NCBI GenBank assembly: GCA_945952445.1
Contig: CAMFIG010000020.1
Location: 1-40,039, forward strand
Length of the DNA: 40,039 bases
Origin: an uncultured Chlamydiae bacterium
Lineage (GTDB): Bacteria; Chlamydiota; Chlamydiia; Chlamydiales; Rhabdochlamydiaceae
Direction: 5' to 3'
Part shown: one piece after another, positions 1-7,807 of the stretch
How the letters are laid out: every line of letters begins with the position of its first letter
Position numbering within the stretch: the first letter of the stretch is position 1
The notes under the pieces: model-generated
What the model saw: only the letters and a program-made list of their open reading frames with translations
Database searches by the model: none
Told to the model about the DNA's origin: nothing
Program-made: the position numbers and the translations under genes

Positions 1-25
1 AGATTCTTACCCTTTTTTACTTGCT

Positions 26-1237
26 CTATCGTTGCACTTGGATGTTGAATCGGCGCTCTATTTTAACAAGTTGCGCCATCCCTTTGTATTGCCTTGGATC
101 GAGATTTTGCAACTTGAGCATCAGCCCAAGAACCCGAAAAGCTATTTTCCCTGCAGCATAGCTGCAAATCCCCACTTTAATCGGCTGATTCGCTACCGAT
201 TGTATCGAATGGCAGATCGCCTTTTCCATCGGTTTCCAATCTCGAGCCAGCATCTTAGGAAGCTGTCTATAAAAGAAGTCGGATCCTTCTTGAAAAGCCA
301 CTTGACGGGCGTCGCATCGCAAGATCTTCCGCATTTTACGAGCTGTGACCAAAGAGAGGTTGATCGGATAAACAGCGACTGTAGATTTATCTTCTAAAGG
401 TTTCTCTCCCCCATTGCAAATAAAGAGACAAGATGACACAAAAAGCAGATCGACCGTATGTTCGCTCCAACCTGAAGAAACCAAAGTAGGAATCCCTTGC
501 TGAATCCGATAGCCGAGCTCTTCCGGACTTAGTTTCTCTAAAGAAGCAGACAAAACCCGTAAAATACATTCCTTTTCATCACAAGAAAATAAGCCCCCTT
601 TTCTTTGAAAAAATAGAGAGAGACTCTCTAAAATTTTTTTATGCATATAGGGAGAGAACATCCCCGTCGAATCGCAAGTTCTCTCTGCCACCTGACTTAT
701 ATGCTCAATTCCCAAAGTATGCCCTAAGACTTTGCGAAAGATCATCTCAGAAGCTAAAGGATCAAATTCAATTTCCGGAATCTCTTGTTCTAAGTTGCGC
801 ACCACCTTTAATCCATAGGCTGTAAATCCTTCGCTCTCTCCTTGTGAATCAACACCGGTTTTACAAAGCACCTGAGCAAGACGCAGATTCCCTCGAGAAA
901 GAGCTATCATTAATGGAGATATCCCTTTAGCATCGACACTAAAACTATAACCGCAATCGGCAAGAGTCTCGATCACCTTCACTCTTCCCTGCAGCACAGC
1001 AGTTTCTCCTAAAGACTCTCCAGACAAGCTCTTAGCAGAGAGATCTACGCCAAGAGAGTAAAGCAGTCGAATTGCTTTTGTTTTTCCATGAAACACAGCC
1101 CATGAAATCAAGGATCTCCCCTTCAAAGAGCTATTCGGATCGGTACCCGATTTTCGAAGAAACGACCCAAGATAATGGTCATCATCGCGGTAGATTGCGC
1201 ACATGAGACTATGTGTATGTATAGGAGAAATCGACAT
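26..1237 (-). CDS. Ankyrin-repeat protein, 403 aa
   Basis: The N-terminal third (about residues 38-140) holds ankyrin-like repeats: segments such as GRSLISWAVFHGKTKAIRLL and GISPLMIALSRGNLRLAQVL have the usual turn-helix-helix pattern, about 33 residues per unit, with SLGVD and KTGVD at the turns. Ankyrin repeats bind proteins, and intracellular bacteria often use them in host-directed factors; an effector role here is inference only. Residues 150-403 match nothing I recognise and carry no clear membrane segment or signal peptide. The ORF is complete, with its stop near the window edge. No good Shine-Dalgarno site precedes the first ATG; Met12 is an alternative start. It lies downstream of cinA on the same strand, 65 bases away, but need not share its transcript. 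Confidence 0.8.
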   Translation of the reverse strand: MSISPIHTHSLMCAIYRDDDHYLGSFLRKSGTDPNSSLKGRSLISWAVFHGKTKAIRLLYSLGVDLSAKSLSGESLGETAVLQGRVKVIETLADCGYSFSVDAKGISPLMIALSRGNLRLAQVLCKTGVDSQGESEGFTAYGLKVVRNLEQEIPEIEFDPLASEMIFRKVLGHTLGIEHISQVAERTCDSTGMFSPYMHKKILESLSLFFQRKGGLFSCDEKECILRVLSASLEKLSPEELGYRIQQGIPTLVSSGWSEHTVDLLFVSSCLFICNGGEKPLEDKSTVAVYPINLSLVTARKMRKILRCDARQVAFQEGSDFFYRQLPKMLARDWKPMEKAICHSIQSVANQPIKVGICSYAAGKIAFRVLGLMLKLQNLDPRQYKGMAQLVKIERRFNIQVQR

Positions 1238-1302
1238 GTTTCAAATTAAAAAATGGAAAAATGATAACAAAAACAAGAAAATAAAAAAACAGGCAATATT
1301 TA

Positions 1303-2532
1303 TTATGATTCAAAACAAGAAATGCCATATTCAATCTTTCGATACAGCTTGAATAACAGCCGATTGACAGTAGATAGGGTGATTGCTGACCGATCTCCAA
1401 AACAACGGAATGTCCCTACATCAGGCAACTCCCCTCTTCCTCCGATCGCTGCGCAAATCGTCCCTACCGGCTTCTGCTCCGTTCCTCCTAAAGGACCTGC
1501 AATCCCGGAGACTGCTATAGCAAGATCAGCCCCTGTTATGCGCATAGCCCCTTCCCACATCGCCAAAGCCACCTCTTCGCTGACAGCTCCTTTTTCCTCA
1601 ATTACATGAGAAGAAACCCCTAGCAGCTGCTCCTTCATCCGATTTGCATAAACAACAGAAGACCCTAAAAAATATTGCGAAGCACCGGGGATCGAAGTAA
1701 TGGCTGCCGAAAGAGCCCCTCCCGTGCACGATTCTGCAAAAGCAAGGGTAAGTCCCTTAGCAAGCAGCTGATTATGCAACGCTTCTTCGATTTTTCCTGA
1801 CGAAGACAAGTATCGATAAGAACCAAAATGACTTTCTAAAATGCCTGCAGCAAACGCAAGCTCTTTTTCCTCTTCTGCCATGCAAGAAACCGTCATTGTT
1901 CCATGCGACGGATAGATTCCCATATCTACCAGAGGCAATTTCTCTTGAATCTGTCGCAGCACCGGGTCAATCTGGCTTTCTGAAAGACCTCCAAAATGAA
2001 GCTGCTCTACAAAAACCTTGCGCTCTCCTAGCATTTTCTGCAAATAAGGAATAACCTGAAAATGCACCATATGTTGCATCTCTTTGGGAACCCCGGGCAG
2101 TAGGATCATTTTTTTATGATTGGAGGTAAAAACCAAGCCTGGAGCCGTCCCTACAGCATTCGGCAGAAGCTCAGCTTGATGAGGCTGTCTTGCCTGGTCA
2201 GAAATAGATACGGAAATATTCTGATAGCGACCCCGCAAATCTGCAGCAATTTCTTCTCGATGAGAAAACCCACAACCAAACAGATCTGCAACAACTTCTC
2301 GAGTAATATCATCAAAAGTAGGGCCCAATCCTCCCGTAGTGATCACCAGATCGGCTCTTTCATGCGCTTCTTGTAATCCATCCTTCAATGCGATAGGAGT
2401 ATCGGGCAGTGCTGTCTGCCGAGAGACGAGAACGCCTATCTTTAATAGTTCTTTTCCCAAAAAGGCAGCATTTGTATTGACAATGCTTCCTCGTAAAACC
2501 TCGTTGCCTATACTGACTATTTCTACAATCAT
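1303..2532 (-). CDS. cinA: CinA-family protein (competence/damage-inducible; NMN deamidase-type), 409 aa
   Basis: This is a two-domain CinA protein of normal full length. Residues 1-170 form a MoaB/MogA-like molybdopterin-binding fold, with GNEVLRG near residue 9, TTGGLGPTFDD at 65-75 and LLPGVPKEM at 144-152. Residues about 250-405 form the CinA C-terminal domain with the ESCTGG motif at 267-272, which in the family contains the catalytic serine of nicotinamide-mononucleotide deamidase (PncC activity). The expected role is recycling NMN to nicotinate mononucleotide in the cytoplasm; the N-terminal domain of some CinA proteins also acts as an ADP-ribose pyrophosphatase. The start overlaps the upstream gene's stop in an ATGA quartet, so translation is probably coupled. 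It is the last gene of the nrdR-dksA-lspA unit. Confidence 0.93.
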   Translation of the reverse strand: MIVEIVSIGNEVLRGSIVNTNAAFLGKELLKIGVLVSRQTALPDTPIALKDGLQEAHERADLVITTGGLGPTFDDITREVVADLFGCGFSHREEIAADLRGRYQNISVSISDQARQPHQAELLPNAVGTAPGLVFTSNHKKMILLPGVPKEMQHMVHFQVIPYLQKMLGERKVFVEQLHFGGLSESQIDPVLRQIQEKLPLVDMGIYPSHGTMTVSCMAEEEKELAFAAGILESHFGSYRYLSSSGKIEEALHNQLLAKGLTLAFAESCTGGALSAAITSIPGASQYFLGSSVVYANRMKEQLLGVSSHVIEEKGAVSEEVALAMWEGAMRITGADLAIAVSGIAGPLGGTEQKPVGTICAAIGGRGELPDVGTFRCFGDRSAITLSTVNRLLFKLYRKIEYGISCFES

Positions 2533-3230
2533 CGACTTACCTCGATCTCGCGCTTTTGCAGTCCTTTATGAGCTTGCGCTAAAGCAAAAGCTTGCTTTCC
2601 AATCCGAAAAGAAGCATGCGTCTTTTGCCCCATATAATGTACAGGGGCCGGCATGGCAAAAGAGCGCACCCATTGTACCACCTTCTTATACAATGCAGTA
2701 TTTGGAAATTCCGGCGCTTCGCTTATCTTTCCAAAGAGATGGTTCTTTGGATCTTCATACATTTGAGGATAGGAAAACTGCAATCCCCAACTGATACTCT
2801 CTTGACTCATAACCATAGGATGGATCTTTTGATCCAAAGAAGACATAAAAAAGTGATATGGCTGGATCATGACAACCGGCTGAACAGGCTTGATCATAAA
2901 GCGCCCCGCTTTAACTTCTGTGGCGCTAAAAGAATCCAAAGAAACGCTCATCATGAGAGTTAAATGCCGGCGCATTTCTGCAGAAGGAAGTTCGGCAGAA
3001 GATACGATCCAGGCTAGATACTGTCGATAGGTAGAGTGCAGATCTTCCCGAGAAACAAAAAGCGCTTCCCGCTCCAACAATCCTCCGGCAGGCACCAAAA
3101 AAATCGACCCTAATGACTGCAATAAAAGATCAAATTCTTCCAAAGAGCATAAAAGCGGCGTTTGAAGCCATTTTGCATAGCGGATTTCCTCTGCATACGG
3201 ACGAATTCGAATAGGAAAGTCAGTCTCCAT
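2529..3230 (-). CDS. Conserved hypothetical protein between lspA and cinA, 233 aa
   Basis: I do not recognise a family. The open frame extends further upstream, to 3305, but that would overlap the lspA end by 74 bases. The ATG at 3230 (protein starting METDFPIRIR) lies one base after the lspA stop and is the likely start, giving 233 aa. The protein is soluble in appearance, without signal peptide or membrane helices, and rich in aromatic and Met residues (for example VVMIQPYHFFM near residues 118-128). Its stop overlaps the cinA start by four bases, so it belongs to the same operon. A chlamydia-specific housekeeping role is plausible from context, but no function can be assigned. Confidence 0.75.
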   Translation of the reverse strand: METDFPIRIRPYAEEIRYAKWLQTPLLCSLEEFDLLLQSLGSIFLVPAGGLLEREALFVSREDLHSTYRQYLAWIVSSAELPSAEMRRHLTLMMSVSLDSFSATEVKAGRFMIKPVQPVVMIQPYHFFMSSLDQKIHPMVMSQESISWGLQFSYPQMYEDPKNHLFGKISEAPEFPNTALYKKVVQWVRSFAMPAPVHYMGQKTHASFRIGKQAFALAQAHKGLQKREIEVSR

Positions 3231-3231
3231 A

Positions 3232-3759
3232 TCAAGAAGCCTTAGCTTTTGATGCTGCTTTGCTTTTCCCTTTAAAAGTACGGACAAAAAGAAGACATAT
3301 GCCACAGAAAATCGACGCGTCGGCTATGTTGAACACCGGATAAGAATACCCCCAAAATGCGAAGTGGAACATATCGACTACATGGCCATAAACAAAAAAA
3401 TCAACCACATTGCCGATAGCCCCTGTCGCTATCAGATAGAGTGCAACCTGCTGTATAAAAGACATCTTCCCAAAGATAAGATAGGAGATCAGCCCTCCGA
3501 TAATAACCAACCTTGCATATAATAAGTACTGCTGTAAAGAAGCGAATACTCCCCATGCAGCGCCTTTATTCATTACATAATTAATGGAAAAATCAATCCC
3601 ATGCCAATCATGAAAGACCGCAATGCCTCCATATGGAAATACAGGAGAAGACCAACTCATAGGAGTAATAGACTGATGAGTGTATGCCTTACTAAAAATA
3701 TCCAAGGCTAGCAAACTCAGACAAAACAACAAGAGGCTCCATCCTTTTTTCCCAGACAT
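3232..3759 (-). CDS. lspA: Lipoprotein signal peptidase (signal peptidase II), 175 aa
   Basis: LspA is the inner-membrane aspartyl protease that removes signal peptides from diacylglyceryl-modified prolipoproteins. The sequence shows four hydrophobic helices and the family motifs in order: LALDIFSKAY in helix 1, NYVMNKGAAWG after it, then GNVVDFFVYGHVVDMFHF, and FNIADASI before the last helix. The Asp in GNVVDFF and the Asp in FNIAD correspond to the catalytic pair. The residue after the first Asp is Phe, where the common motif has Arg (GNxxDR). The stop of dksA (TAG) directly abuts the ATG, so the two are translated in tandem. A lipoprotein substrate is present in this window: the ABC binding protein at 4929. 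Confidence 0.95.
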   Translation of the reverse strand: MSGKKGWSLLLFCLSLLALDIFSKAYTHQSITPMSWSSPVFPYGGIAVFHDWHGIDFSINYVMNKGAAWGVFASLQQYLLYARLVIIGGLISYLIFGKMSFIQQVALYLIATGAIGNVVDFFVYGHVVDMFHFAFWGYSYPVFNIADASIFCGICLLFVRTFKGKSKAASKAKAS

Positions 3760-4125
3760 CTAAAGCAAACCTTTTTCCATTTTTTCCTGAGCTTTAACCG
3801 TCATTGTTGCATAAGGCACAGCTTCCAATCTTGCAAGAGGAATTTCTTCTCCTGTCAAATCGCAAACACCATAACTGTTTTCGTCGATCTTCTCCAAAGC
3901 TCTTTCGATTTGGCGCAAAATTTTAAACTCCTTATCGGACACTTCTAGACTGATTGTACGGTTAAAATCATCTGTTCCTTCATCTGCCTGATGCTGAGAG
4001 TAGCCTTTATTCTCATCCGCTACCTTGACAGTCTCGCTCGCACCCCGTACGATGTGCGTCATCTGGTCTCTTAGTTCCTCTAATCGTTTTTTAAATTTCT
4101 CTACATCTTGTGGTTTTAGTGGCAT
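3760..4125 (-). CDS. dksA: DksA/TraR-family protein with degenerate zinc finger, 121 aa
   Basis: The protein has the DksA layout: an N-terminal helical hairpin (residues about 5-85, with ADEGTDDFNR at the region that enters the RNA polymerase secondary channel) and a C-terminal globular domain starting SYGVCDLTGEEIPLARLEAVPYA. Canonical DksA has two CxxC pairs for zinc. Here only one Cys (near residue 93) remains, and the other three ligand positions are Leu/Thr-type residues, so zinc binding is presumably lost; this fits my recollection of chlamydial DksA-like proteins. The likely role is tuning of transcription initiation at RNA polymerase. It overlaps nrdR by 10 bases and abuts lspA, inside one operon. 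Confidence 0.88.
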   Translation of the reverse strand: MPLKPQDVEKFKKRLEELRDQMTHIVRGASETVKVADENKGYSQHQADEGTDDFNRTISLEVSDKEFKILRQIERALEKIDENSYGVCDLTGEEIPLARLEAVPYATMTVKAQEKMEKGLL

Positions 4126-4610
4126 ATTTTTTGATCCTTTGTTGACATCATTTGCTCCTCCTCTTGAGGCGAAATATTCCCTAAAGCATCCATTAACTCA
4201 TCGACATGCTGAAAACGCCGGTAAACACACGCAAAACGAATGTATGCGATCGTATCCATTGTTTGCAGCTGTTTCATAATGATTTCTCCGATTTCCTGAG
4301 TAGAAATTTCACGCACTTGCCTTTCCATCAAATCGGCTGTAATTTGATATGCTAAGTTTCTGACCTGTTCATGACTGATACGGGTATGGCGACAAGCAGC
4401 ATCGAGTCCTTTAATCAATTTTTCTTGAGAAAAGTCCTCATAGTGACCATCCCTTTTTAAAACTTGGATCGTAAGTTCGACCGTTTCAAAAGTAGTAAAG
4501 CGGCGTAAGCATTTAAGACATTCCCGACGCCTTCGGATTGCATGAGTTTCCATTAAGTTTCGAGAATCAGTAACCTTGGACTCTTCATGATGGCAAAACG
4601 GACAACGCAT
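4116..4610 (-). CDS. nrdR: Transcriptional repressor NrdR, 164 aa
   Basis: NrdR represses ribonucleotide reductase genes in response to the ATP/dATP balance. The N-terminal zinc ribbon is visible as CPFC at residues 3-6 and CLKC at 31-34. The linker is RRRRECLKCLRRFTTFE, and an ATP-cone domain spans about residues 48-138 (KRDGHYEDFSQEKLIKGL through IAYIRFACVYRRF). Length is normal for the family, with a short extra acidic tail. The start is supported by GGGAG about 8 bases upstream. It is the first protein gene of the five-gene unit, and tRNA-Ser lies upstream on the same strand. No nrd operon is in the window, so its target sites are elsewhere. Confidence 0.95.
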   Translation of the reverse strand: MRCPFCHHEESKVTDSRNLMETHAIRRRRECLKCLRRFTTFETVELTIQVLKRDGHYEDFSQEKLIKGLDAACRHTRISHEQVRNLAYQITADLMERQVREISTQEIGEIIMKQLQTMDTIAYIRFACVYRRFQHVDELMDALGNISPQEEEQMMSTKDQKICH

Positions 4611-4693
4611 TGGTATCTCCCTTACTCTGATGTTTTTCTAAACACAGCAAGGTTTTTTTTAAAGAAATAATTGCACTGCAACTGCAAAGAACA

Positions 4694-4781
4694 CGGAGGA
4701 GGTGGGATTCGAACCCACGAAACACTTATCATGTTTACACGCTTTCCAAGCGTGCTCCATCGGCCACTCGGACACTCCTCC
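4694..4781 (-). tRNA. tRNA-Ser (anticodon GGA)
   Basis: Read on the minus strand, the acceptor arm GGAGGAG pairs with CTCCTCC. The T arm is GTGGG-TTCGAAT-CCCAC. The anticodon arm is CACGC-TTGGAAA-GCGTG, placing GGA at the anticodon, which reads UCC and UCU. The long variable arm between anticodon and T arms and the 88-nt length are typical of class II tRNA-Ser. The discriminator base is G and CCA is not encoded. Confidence 0.95.
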
Positions 4782-4869
4782 ACAAATATAAGGCACGGCC
4801 GCTGATGATATATAGAAGGCCTCTTTTAATTCAATTTATTTCACTTGAAAAAATGTCTCTCCCAGCTAG

Positions 4870-4888
4870 AGAATAGCTTATGTATTCT
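4870..4888 (+). promoter_or_regulatory. Inverted repeat upstream of the metal-transport operon (possible operator)
   Basis: AGAATA and TATTCT form perfect 6-bp arms around a 7-base spacer, about 40 bases before the binding-protein start codon. Metal-import operons are usually repressed by Fur/Zur/DtxR-type regulators that bind AT-rich dyads. The position fits, but the arms are short and this could be chance. Confidence 0.25.
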
Positions 4889-4928
4889 ATAAAAAACCAC
4901 TACGAAGAGGAGCCTCACTGTCAATATT

Positions 4929-5798
4929 ATGAAACAGCTTTTATTTTTTCTCTTAAGCCTCTTTGTTCTGACTGGATGCTCTTCTCAAAAAAAACAACCA
5001 TCTTGCGATGTTCTTGTCAGCGTCCCTCCGTACTTATATTTTGTAGACAAGTTAACCGACGGCACCCTCTTAACGATGTCCCTTGTCCCTCCCGGAGCCA
5101 ATCCTCATTTGTATGAACCTTCTCCTCAAGAAGTCGAGCAGGCGCGGAATGCAAAAGTATGGATCCGCTTAAGTGAACATACAGAGAAAAAAGTCTACAA
5201 AACGCTCAAAGAATCTGATCCAAATTTGATCGTTCTCAATCTAGCTGAAAGCCTCTCTTTGCCAGACTTTTCTAGCAAAACATGCGATCACAACCATGAG
5301 CATTCTTCTACAGAAGCCAAAGACCTCCATATCTGGCTGAGCCTCCGACTTGCCAAACAACAAGCCCAGATAATCGCTGAAACCTTGACCCTCGCATTCC
5401 CCGAACAAAAAGAGAGAATCAAAGAAAACCTGCAGGTCTTGCTAGATTCTCTTGAATCTGCCGACACTTTCTGCTCTAACATGCTGAATCCATACAAAGG
5501 CAATGCCATCTTAGTTTCCCATCCCGCTTTCGGTTATTTCTGTCACGACTACGATTTGATCCAACTTTCTATTGAATGCGAAGGGAAAGACCCCCTACCG
5601 GGGCATCTATCCTCTCTTTTAGAAGAAGCTAAAAACCTTCCCGTAAGAACTGTATTGACACAAGCGCAATATAATAATAAAGGCGCGGAGATGATCGCAG
5701 AAAAGCTGCATCTACCAGTCGATGAAATAGACCCTTATAGCGAAGATTATTTAAATAATATCCTCTATCTCGCACGCTGTATTGCTGAGCCACAATGA
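4929..5798 (+). CDS. Metal (Zn/Mn) ABC transporter substrate-binding lipoprotein, ZnuA/TroA family, 289 aa
   Basis: This is a cluster A-I solute-binding protein that captures Zn2+ or Mn2+ in the periplasm. The N-terminus is a lipoprotein signal: a Lys, a hydrophobic run, then LTGC with Cys17 as the lipidated residue. The expected metal ligands are present: His60 (PPGANPHLYEP), His134 (DLHIWLS), His198 (SHPAFGY) and Asp268 (EIDPYS). A short His-containing loop (CDHNHEHSS, from residue 119) sits where ZnuA proteins have their His-rich loop, which favours zinc. The stop overlaps the ATPase start by ATGA. It is the first gene of a three-gene importer operon. No strong Shine-Dalgarno site is evident at the chosen ATG, but the signal peptide supports this start. 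Confidence 0.92.
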   Translation: MKQLLFFLLSLFVLTGCSSQKKQPSCDVLVSVPPYLYFVDKLTDGTLLTMSLVPPGANPHLYEPSPQEVEQARNAKVWIRLSEHTEKKVYKTLKESDPNLIVLNLAESLSLPDFSSKTCDHNHEHSSTEAKDLHIWLSLRLAKQQAQIIAETLTLAFPEQKERIKENLQVLLDSLESADTFCSNMLNPYKGNAILVSHPAFGYFCHDYDLIQLSIECEGKDPLPGHLSSLLEEAKNLPVRTVLTQAQYNNKGAEMIAEKLHLPVDEIDPYSEDYLNNILYLARCIAEPQ

Positions 5799-6535
5799 AA
5801 CAACCTTCTGCCATCTCTTTAGAAAACGTCTCTTTTTCTTACGACAAAGCAATCGTATTGGAAGAAGTCAACCTCATCCTTCATGAAGGAGATTTTGTCG
5901 CGATCTTCGGACCTAACGGAGGAGGGAAAACTACCCTCTTAAAACTACTTACCGGATTTTTAAAGCCTCAAACAGGACAGATCTCTGTATTGGGACACAC
6001 CCCGGAAAAAGCAAGAACTCACATTGGCTATGTGCCCCAAACAACAAGACTAGACAAACAATTCCCAATTACCGTCGAGGAAATCGTCCAGATGGGATGT
6101 CTATCTAAAGCCTCTTTTTGGGGGACCCTTTCAAAAGAGCAAAAAAAAGACTCCCTCCAAGCCCTTGAAAAAGTAGGCCTTTTAGAAATTAAAGACCAAG
6201 CTTTTGGAACTCTATCAGGCGGACAAGCCCAGCGCGTCCTTATCGCAAGAGCACTTGTCAGCCACCCTAAAATACTACTACTCGACGAACCTACCGCTAG
6301 CGTAGACCCTCAAGCAGAAGAAGAGATCTTATCAATCCTGGATTCCCTTAAAGGCAAAATGACTATTTTAATGGTCACCCATGACCTACAAACCATCCTG
6401 CACAGAACGGAGTCTCTTGTCTGCGTTCATAGACACGTTCATCTTTTTTCCCCTTCTCAAGTATGCGAACACTTCGGCTTAGGGCTTTACCATTCTCCTC
6501 TCATCAAAAAAACTCTTTCGAAGGATCCTTTATGA
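5795..6535 (+). CDS. Metal ABC transporter ATP-binding protein, ZnuC/TroB family, 246 aa
   Basis: This is the cytoplasmic ATPase that powers the importer. The Walker A motif GPNGGGKT is at residues 39-46, the Q-loop around PQTTRL, the ABC signature LSGGQ at 140-144, Walker B ILLLDEP ending at Asp164-Glu165, and the switch histidine in MVTHDL. Length is normal for the family. It overlaps the binding protein upstream and the permease downstream by four bases each (ATGA), so the three subunits are probably translated as a coupled set. Confidence 0.95.
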   Translation: MKQPSAISLENVSFSYDKAIVLEEVNLILHEGDFVAIFGPNGGGKTTLLKLLTGFLKPQTGQISVLGHTPEKARTHIGYVPQTTRLDKQFPITVEEIVQMGCLSKASFWGTLSKEQKKDSLQALEKVGLLEIKDQAFGTLSGGQAQRVLIARALVSHPKILLLDEPTASVDPQAEEEILSILDSLKGKMTILMVTHDLQTILHRTESLVCVHRHVHLFSPSQVCEHFGLGLYHSPLIKKTLSKDPL

Positions 6536-7362
6536 TAAGCTTTGGCGTAAATTCCTTTCTTTTGTCCGCACTGCTCGCAGGGATCGCCTCTTCGGTTGCA
6601 AGCGGCATCATCGGATCTTATGTTGTGATCAAAAGAATTGTATTTATCAGCGGCAGCATTGCCCATGCCGTACTAGGAGGGATGGGGTTTTTTCTTTGGC
6701 TAAAAAGGACGTACCACTACGATTTTCTCACTCCCCTTCAAGGAGCCATCGCGGCCGCTTTGCTTTCTGCGATGGCGATGGGATGGATCCATCTCCAATA
6801 CAAAGAAAGGGAAGATTCGATCATTGCTGCAATATGGGCAACTGGGATGTCTCTTGGCGTTCTTTTCATCACCTTTACACCGGGGTACAACGTAGAGCTC
6901 ATGAACTTTCTCTTTGGCAATATCCTATGGGTGACGCAGGAAGATATCCAGACTTTGCTCTACTTAGACGGGATTGTTGTCTTACTGACAATGGTTTTCT
7001 ACCGCAGATTCCAAGCCATCTGCTTCGATGAACAGCAAGCAGCCCTTCAAGGGATCGCGGTAAAACCTCTTTACCTCTTACTGCTCTGTCTTGTTGCCTT
7101 GTCCGTCGTCATTCTGATTCAGGTAGTCGGAGCCATCCTTGTGATCGCTATGCTAACGATCCCTGCAGCGATCGCCGGCTTTCTCACCCATCGACTTTCC
7201 TCGATGATGTGGATTGCAATCGGCTTCGGAGCTCTTTTTTCTTGTCTAGGGATGTATAGCGCCTATACGCTAAACTGGCCTCCCGGCGCTACCATCTCCC
7301 TTGTTGCGGCTCTTTTTTATGCTTTTTTTCTAGTCCGCTCCAGACTACGCACAATCAGCTAA
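6532..7362 (+). CDS. Metal ABC transporter permease, ABC-3 (ZnuB/TroC) family, 276 aa
   Basis: The protein is highly hydrophobic, with about eight predicted membrane segments. Family patterns include SSVASGIIGSYVVIKR near the N-terminus, GSIAHAVLGGMG, and GAILVIAMLTIPAAIAG in the C-terminal half. An open frame extends upstream to 6463, but the ATG at 6532 forms an ATGA overlap with the ATPase stop and gives a protein starting in the first membrane helix, so I use it. Only one permease gene is present, so the channel is presumably a homodimer. Its stop is directly adjacent to the stop of a small gene on the opposite strand. Confidence 0.93.
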   Translation: MISFGVNSFLLSALLAGIASSVASGIIGSYVVIKRIVFISGSIAHAVLGGMGFFLWLKRTYHYDFLTPLQGAIAAALLSAMAMGWIHLQYKEREDSIIAAIWATGMSLGVLFITFTPGYNVELMNFLFGNILWVTQEDIQTLLYLDGIVVLLTMVFYRRFQAICFDEQQAALQGIAVKPLYLLLLCLVALSVVILIQVVGAILVIAMLTIPAAIAGFLTHRLSSMMWIAIGFGALFSCLGMYSAYTLNWPPGATISLVAALFYAFFLVRSRLRTIS

Positions 7363-7473
7363 TTACATTGAGCAATAACGCTTCCAAAACTCTTTCCACC
7401 CATGTTTTTTCTTAGTTTTGCTAGAGCGCGTCTTGCCGCGCAATTGACGGATTGCTTTTTTTAAGTGTTTCAT
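7363..7473 (-). CDS. Small basic protein, 36 aa (second of a pair)
   Basis: This ORF is too short for standard calling. It reads MKHLKKAIRQLRG, then a Lys/Arg-rich stretch, then HGWKEFWKRYCSM. About 40% of residues are Lys or Arg, with two Trp, so it could bind RNA or the ribosome. AAGGA lies 7 bases before the ATG, good Shine-Dalgarno spacing. The 37-aa ORF ends 10 bases upstream and shares the same promoter. The family is unknown to me. I recall small extra genes annotated near rplU in Chlamydia genomes, which may be counterparts, but this is unchecked. Confidence 0.6.
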   Translation of the reverse strand: MKHLKKAIRQLRGKTRSSKTKKKHGWKEFWKRYCSM

Positions 7474-7483
7474 GATTTTTCCT

Positions 7484-7597
7484 TCATGCTTTTTTATTCA
7501 TTTTAGGTTTTTCTTCTTCTACTTTGGGCCGGCTATGATTTTTTACAGTAATTTTTGAGGATTTCTTTTTTCCCCATTTCTTTTCACTGGCAGGCAT
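7484..7597 (-). CDS. Small Lys-rich protein, 37 aa (first of a pair)
   Basis: The ORF starts MPASEKKWGKKKSSKITVKN and continues with an acidic/basic mix (EEEKPK). About one third of residues are Lys. A strong purine stretch (GGGGGGAA) precedes the ATG at suitable spacing, and a promoter-like pair (TTGATT, 17 bases, TAATAT) lies just upstream. Its stop is 10 bases before the next small ORF. No family is recognised; the composition resembles small ribosome-associated or nucleic-acid-binding proteins. Confidence 0.55.
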   Translation of the reverse strand: MPASEKKWGKKKSSKITVKNHSRPKVEEEKPKMNKKA

Positions 7598-7626
7598 ATA
7601 TTCCCCCCGTGTTGCTTTCTATTTTC

Positions 7627-7655
7627 ATATTAATGTAAAAAATTATTTAAATCAA
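7627..7655 (-). promoter_or_regulatory. Promoter for the two small genes
   Basis: On the minus strand, -35 TTGATT (7650-7655) and -10 TAATAT (7627-7632) are separated by 17 bases. They lie about 30 bases upstream of the 37-aa ORF start. The same -35 hexamer occurs at the promoters at 13758 and 23596. Confidence 0.5.
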
Positions 7656-7708
7656 AAATAAATTACTTCTTTTATTTAAGAATCTCCAAAAATCCCCGAG
7701 AATTCCTC

Positions 7709-7738
7709 TTGACTTTGAAAAAAAGGTTCTTTTATCAT
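7709..7738 (+). promoter_or_regulatory. Promoter of rplU-rpmA(-obgE)
   Basis: TTGACT at 7709-7714 and TATCAT at 7733-7738 (18-base spacer; TTATCA with 17) lie about 70 bases upstream of rplU. They match the housekeeping sigma-factor pattern and diverge from the small-gene promoter. Confidence 0.55.
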
Positions 7739-7807
7739 CCTTACTTTCCTCTCCAGAGAAGTTCTCTACGAAGAATTCCCTCTGCACCGTACTTATCAGG
7801 AGGTCCA

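Noticed and set aside
2339-2794. Open frame of 151 codons opposite cinA and its neighbour
   Set aside because: Runs antisense across two coupled real genes; no family resemblance.
3231-3305. N-terminal extension of the gene upstream of cinA
   Set aside because: It would overlap the conserved lspA end; the ATG one base after the lspA stop is more likely.
7709-7807. N-terminal extension of rplU
   Set aside because: The added residues overlap the promoter, and AGGAGG places the start at 7808.
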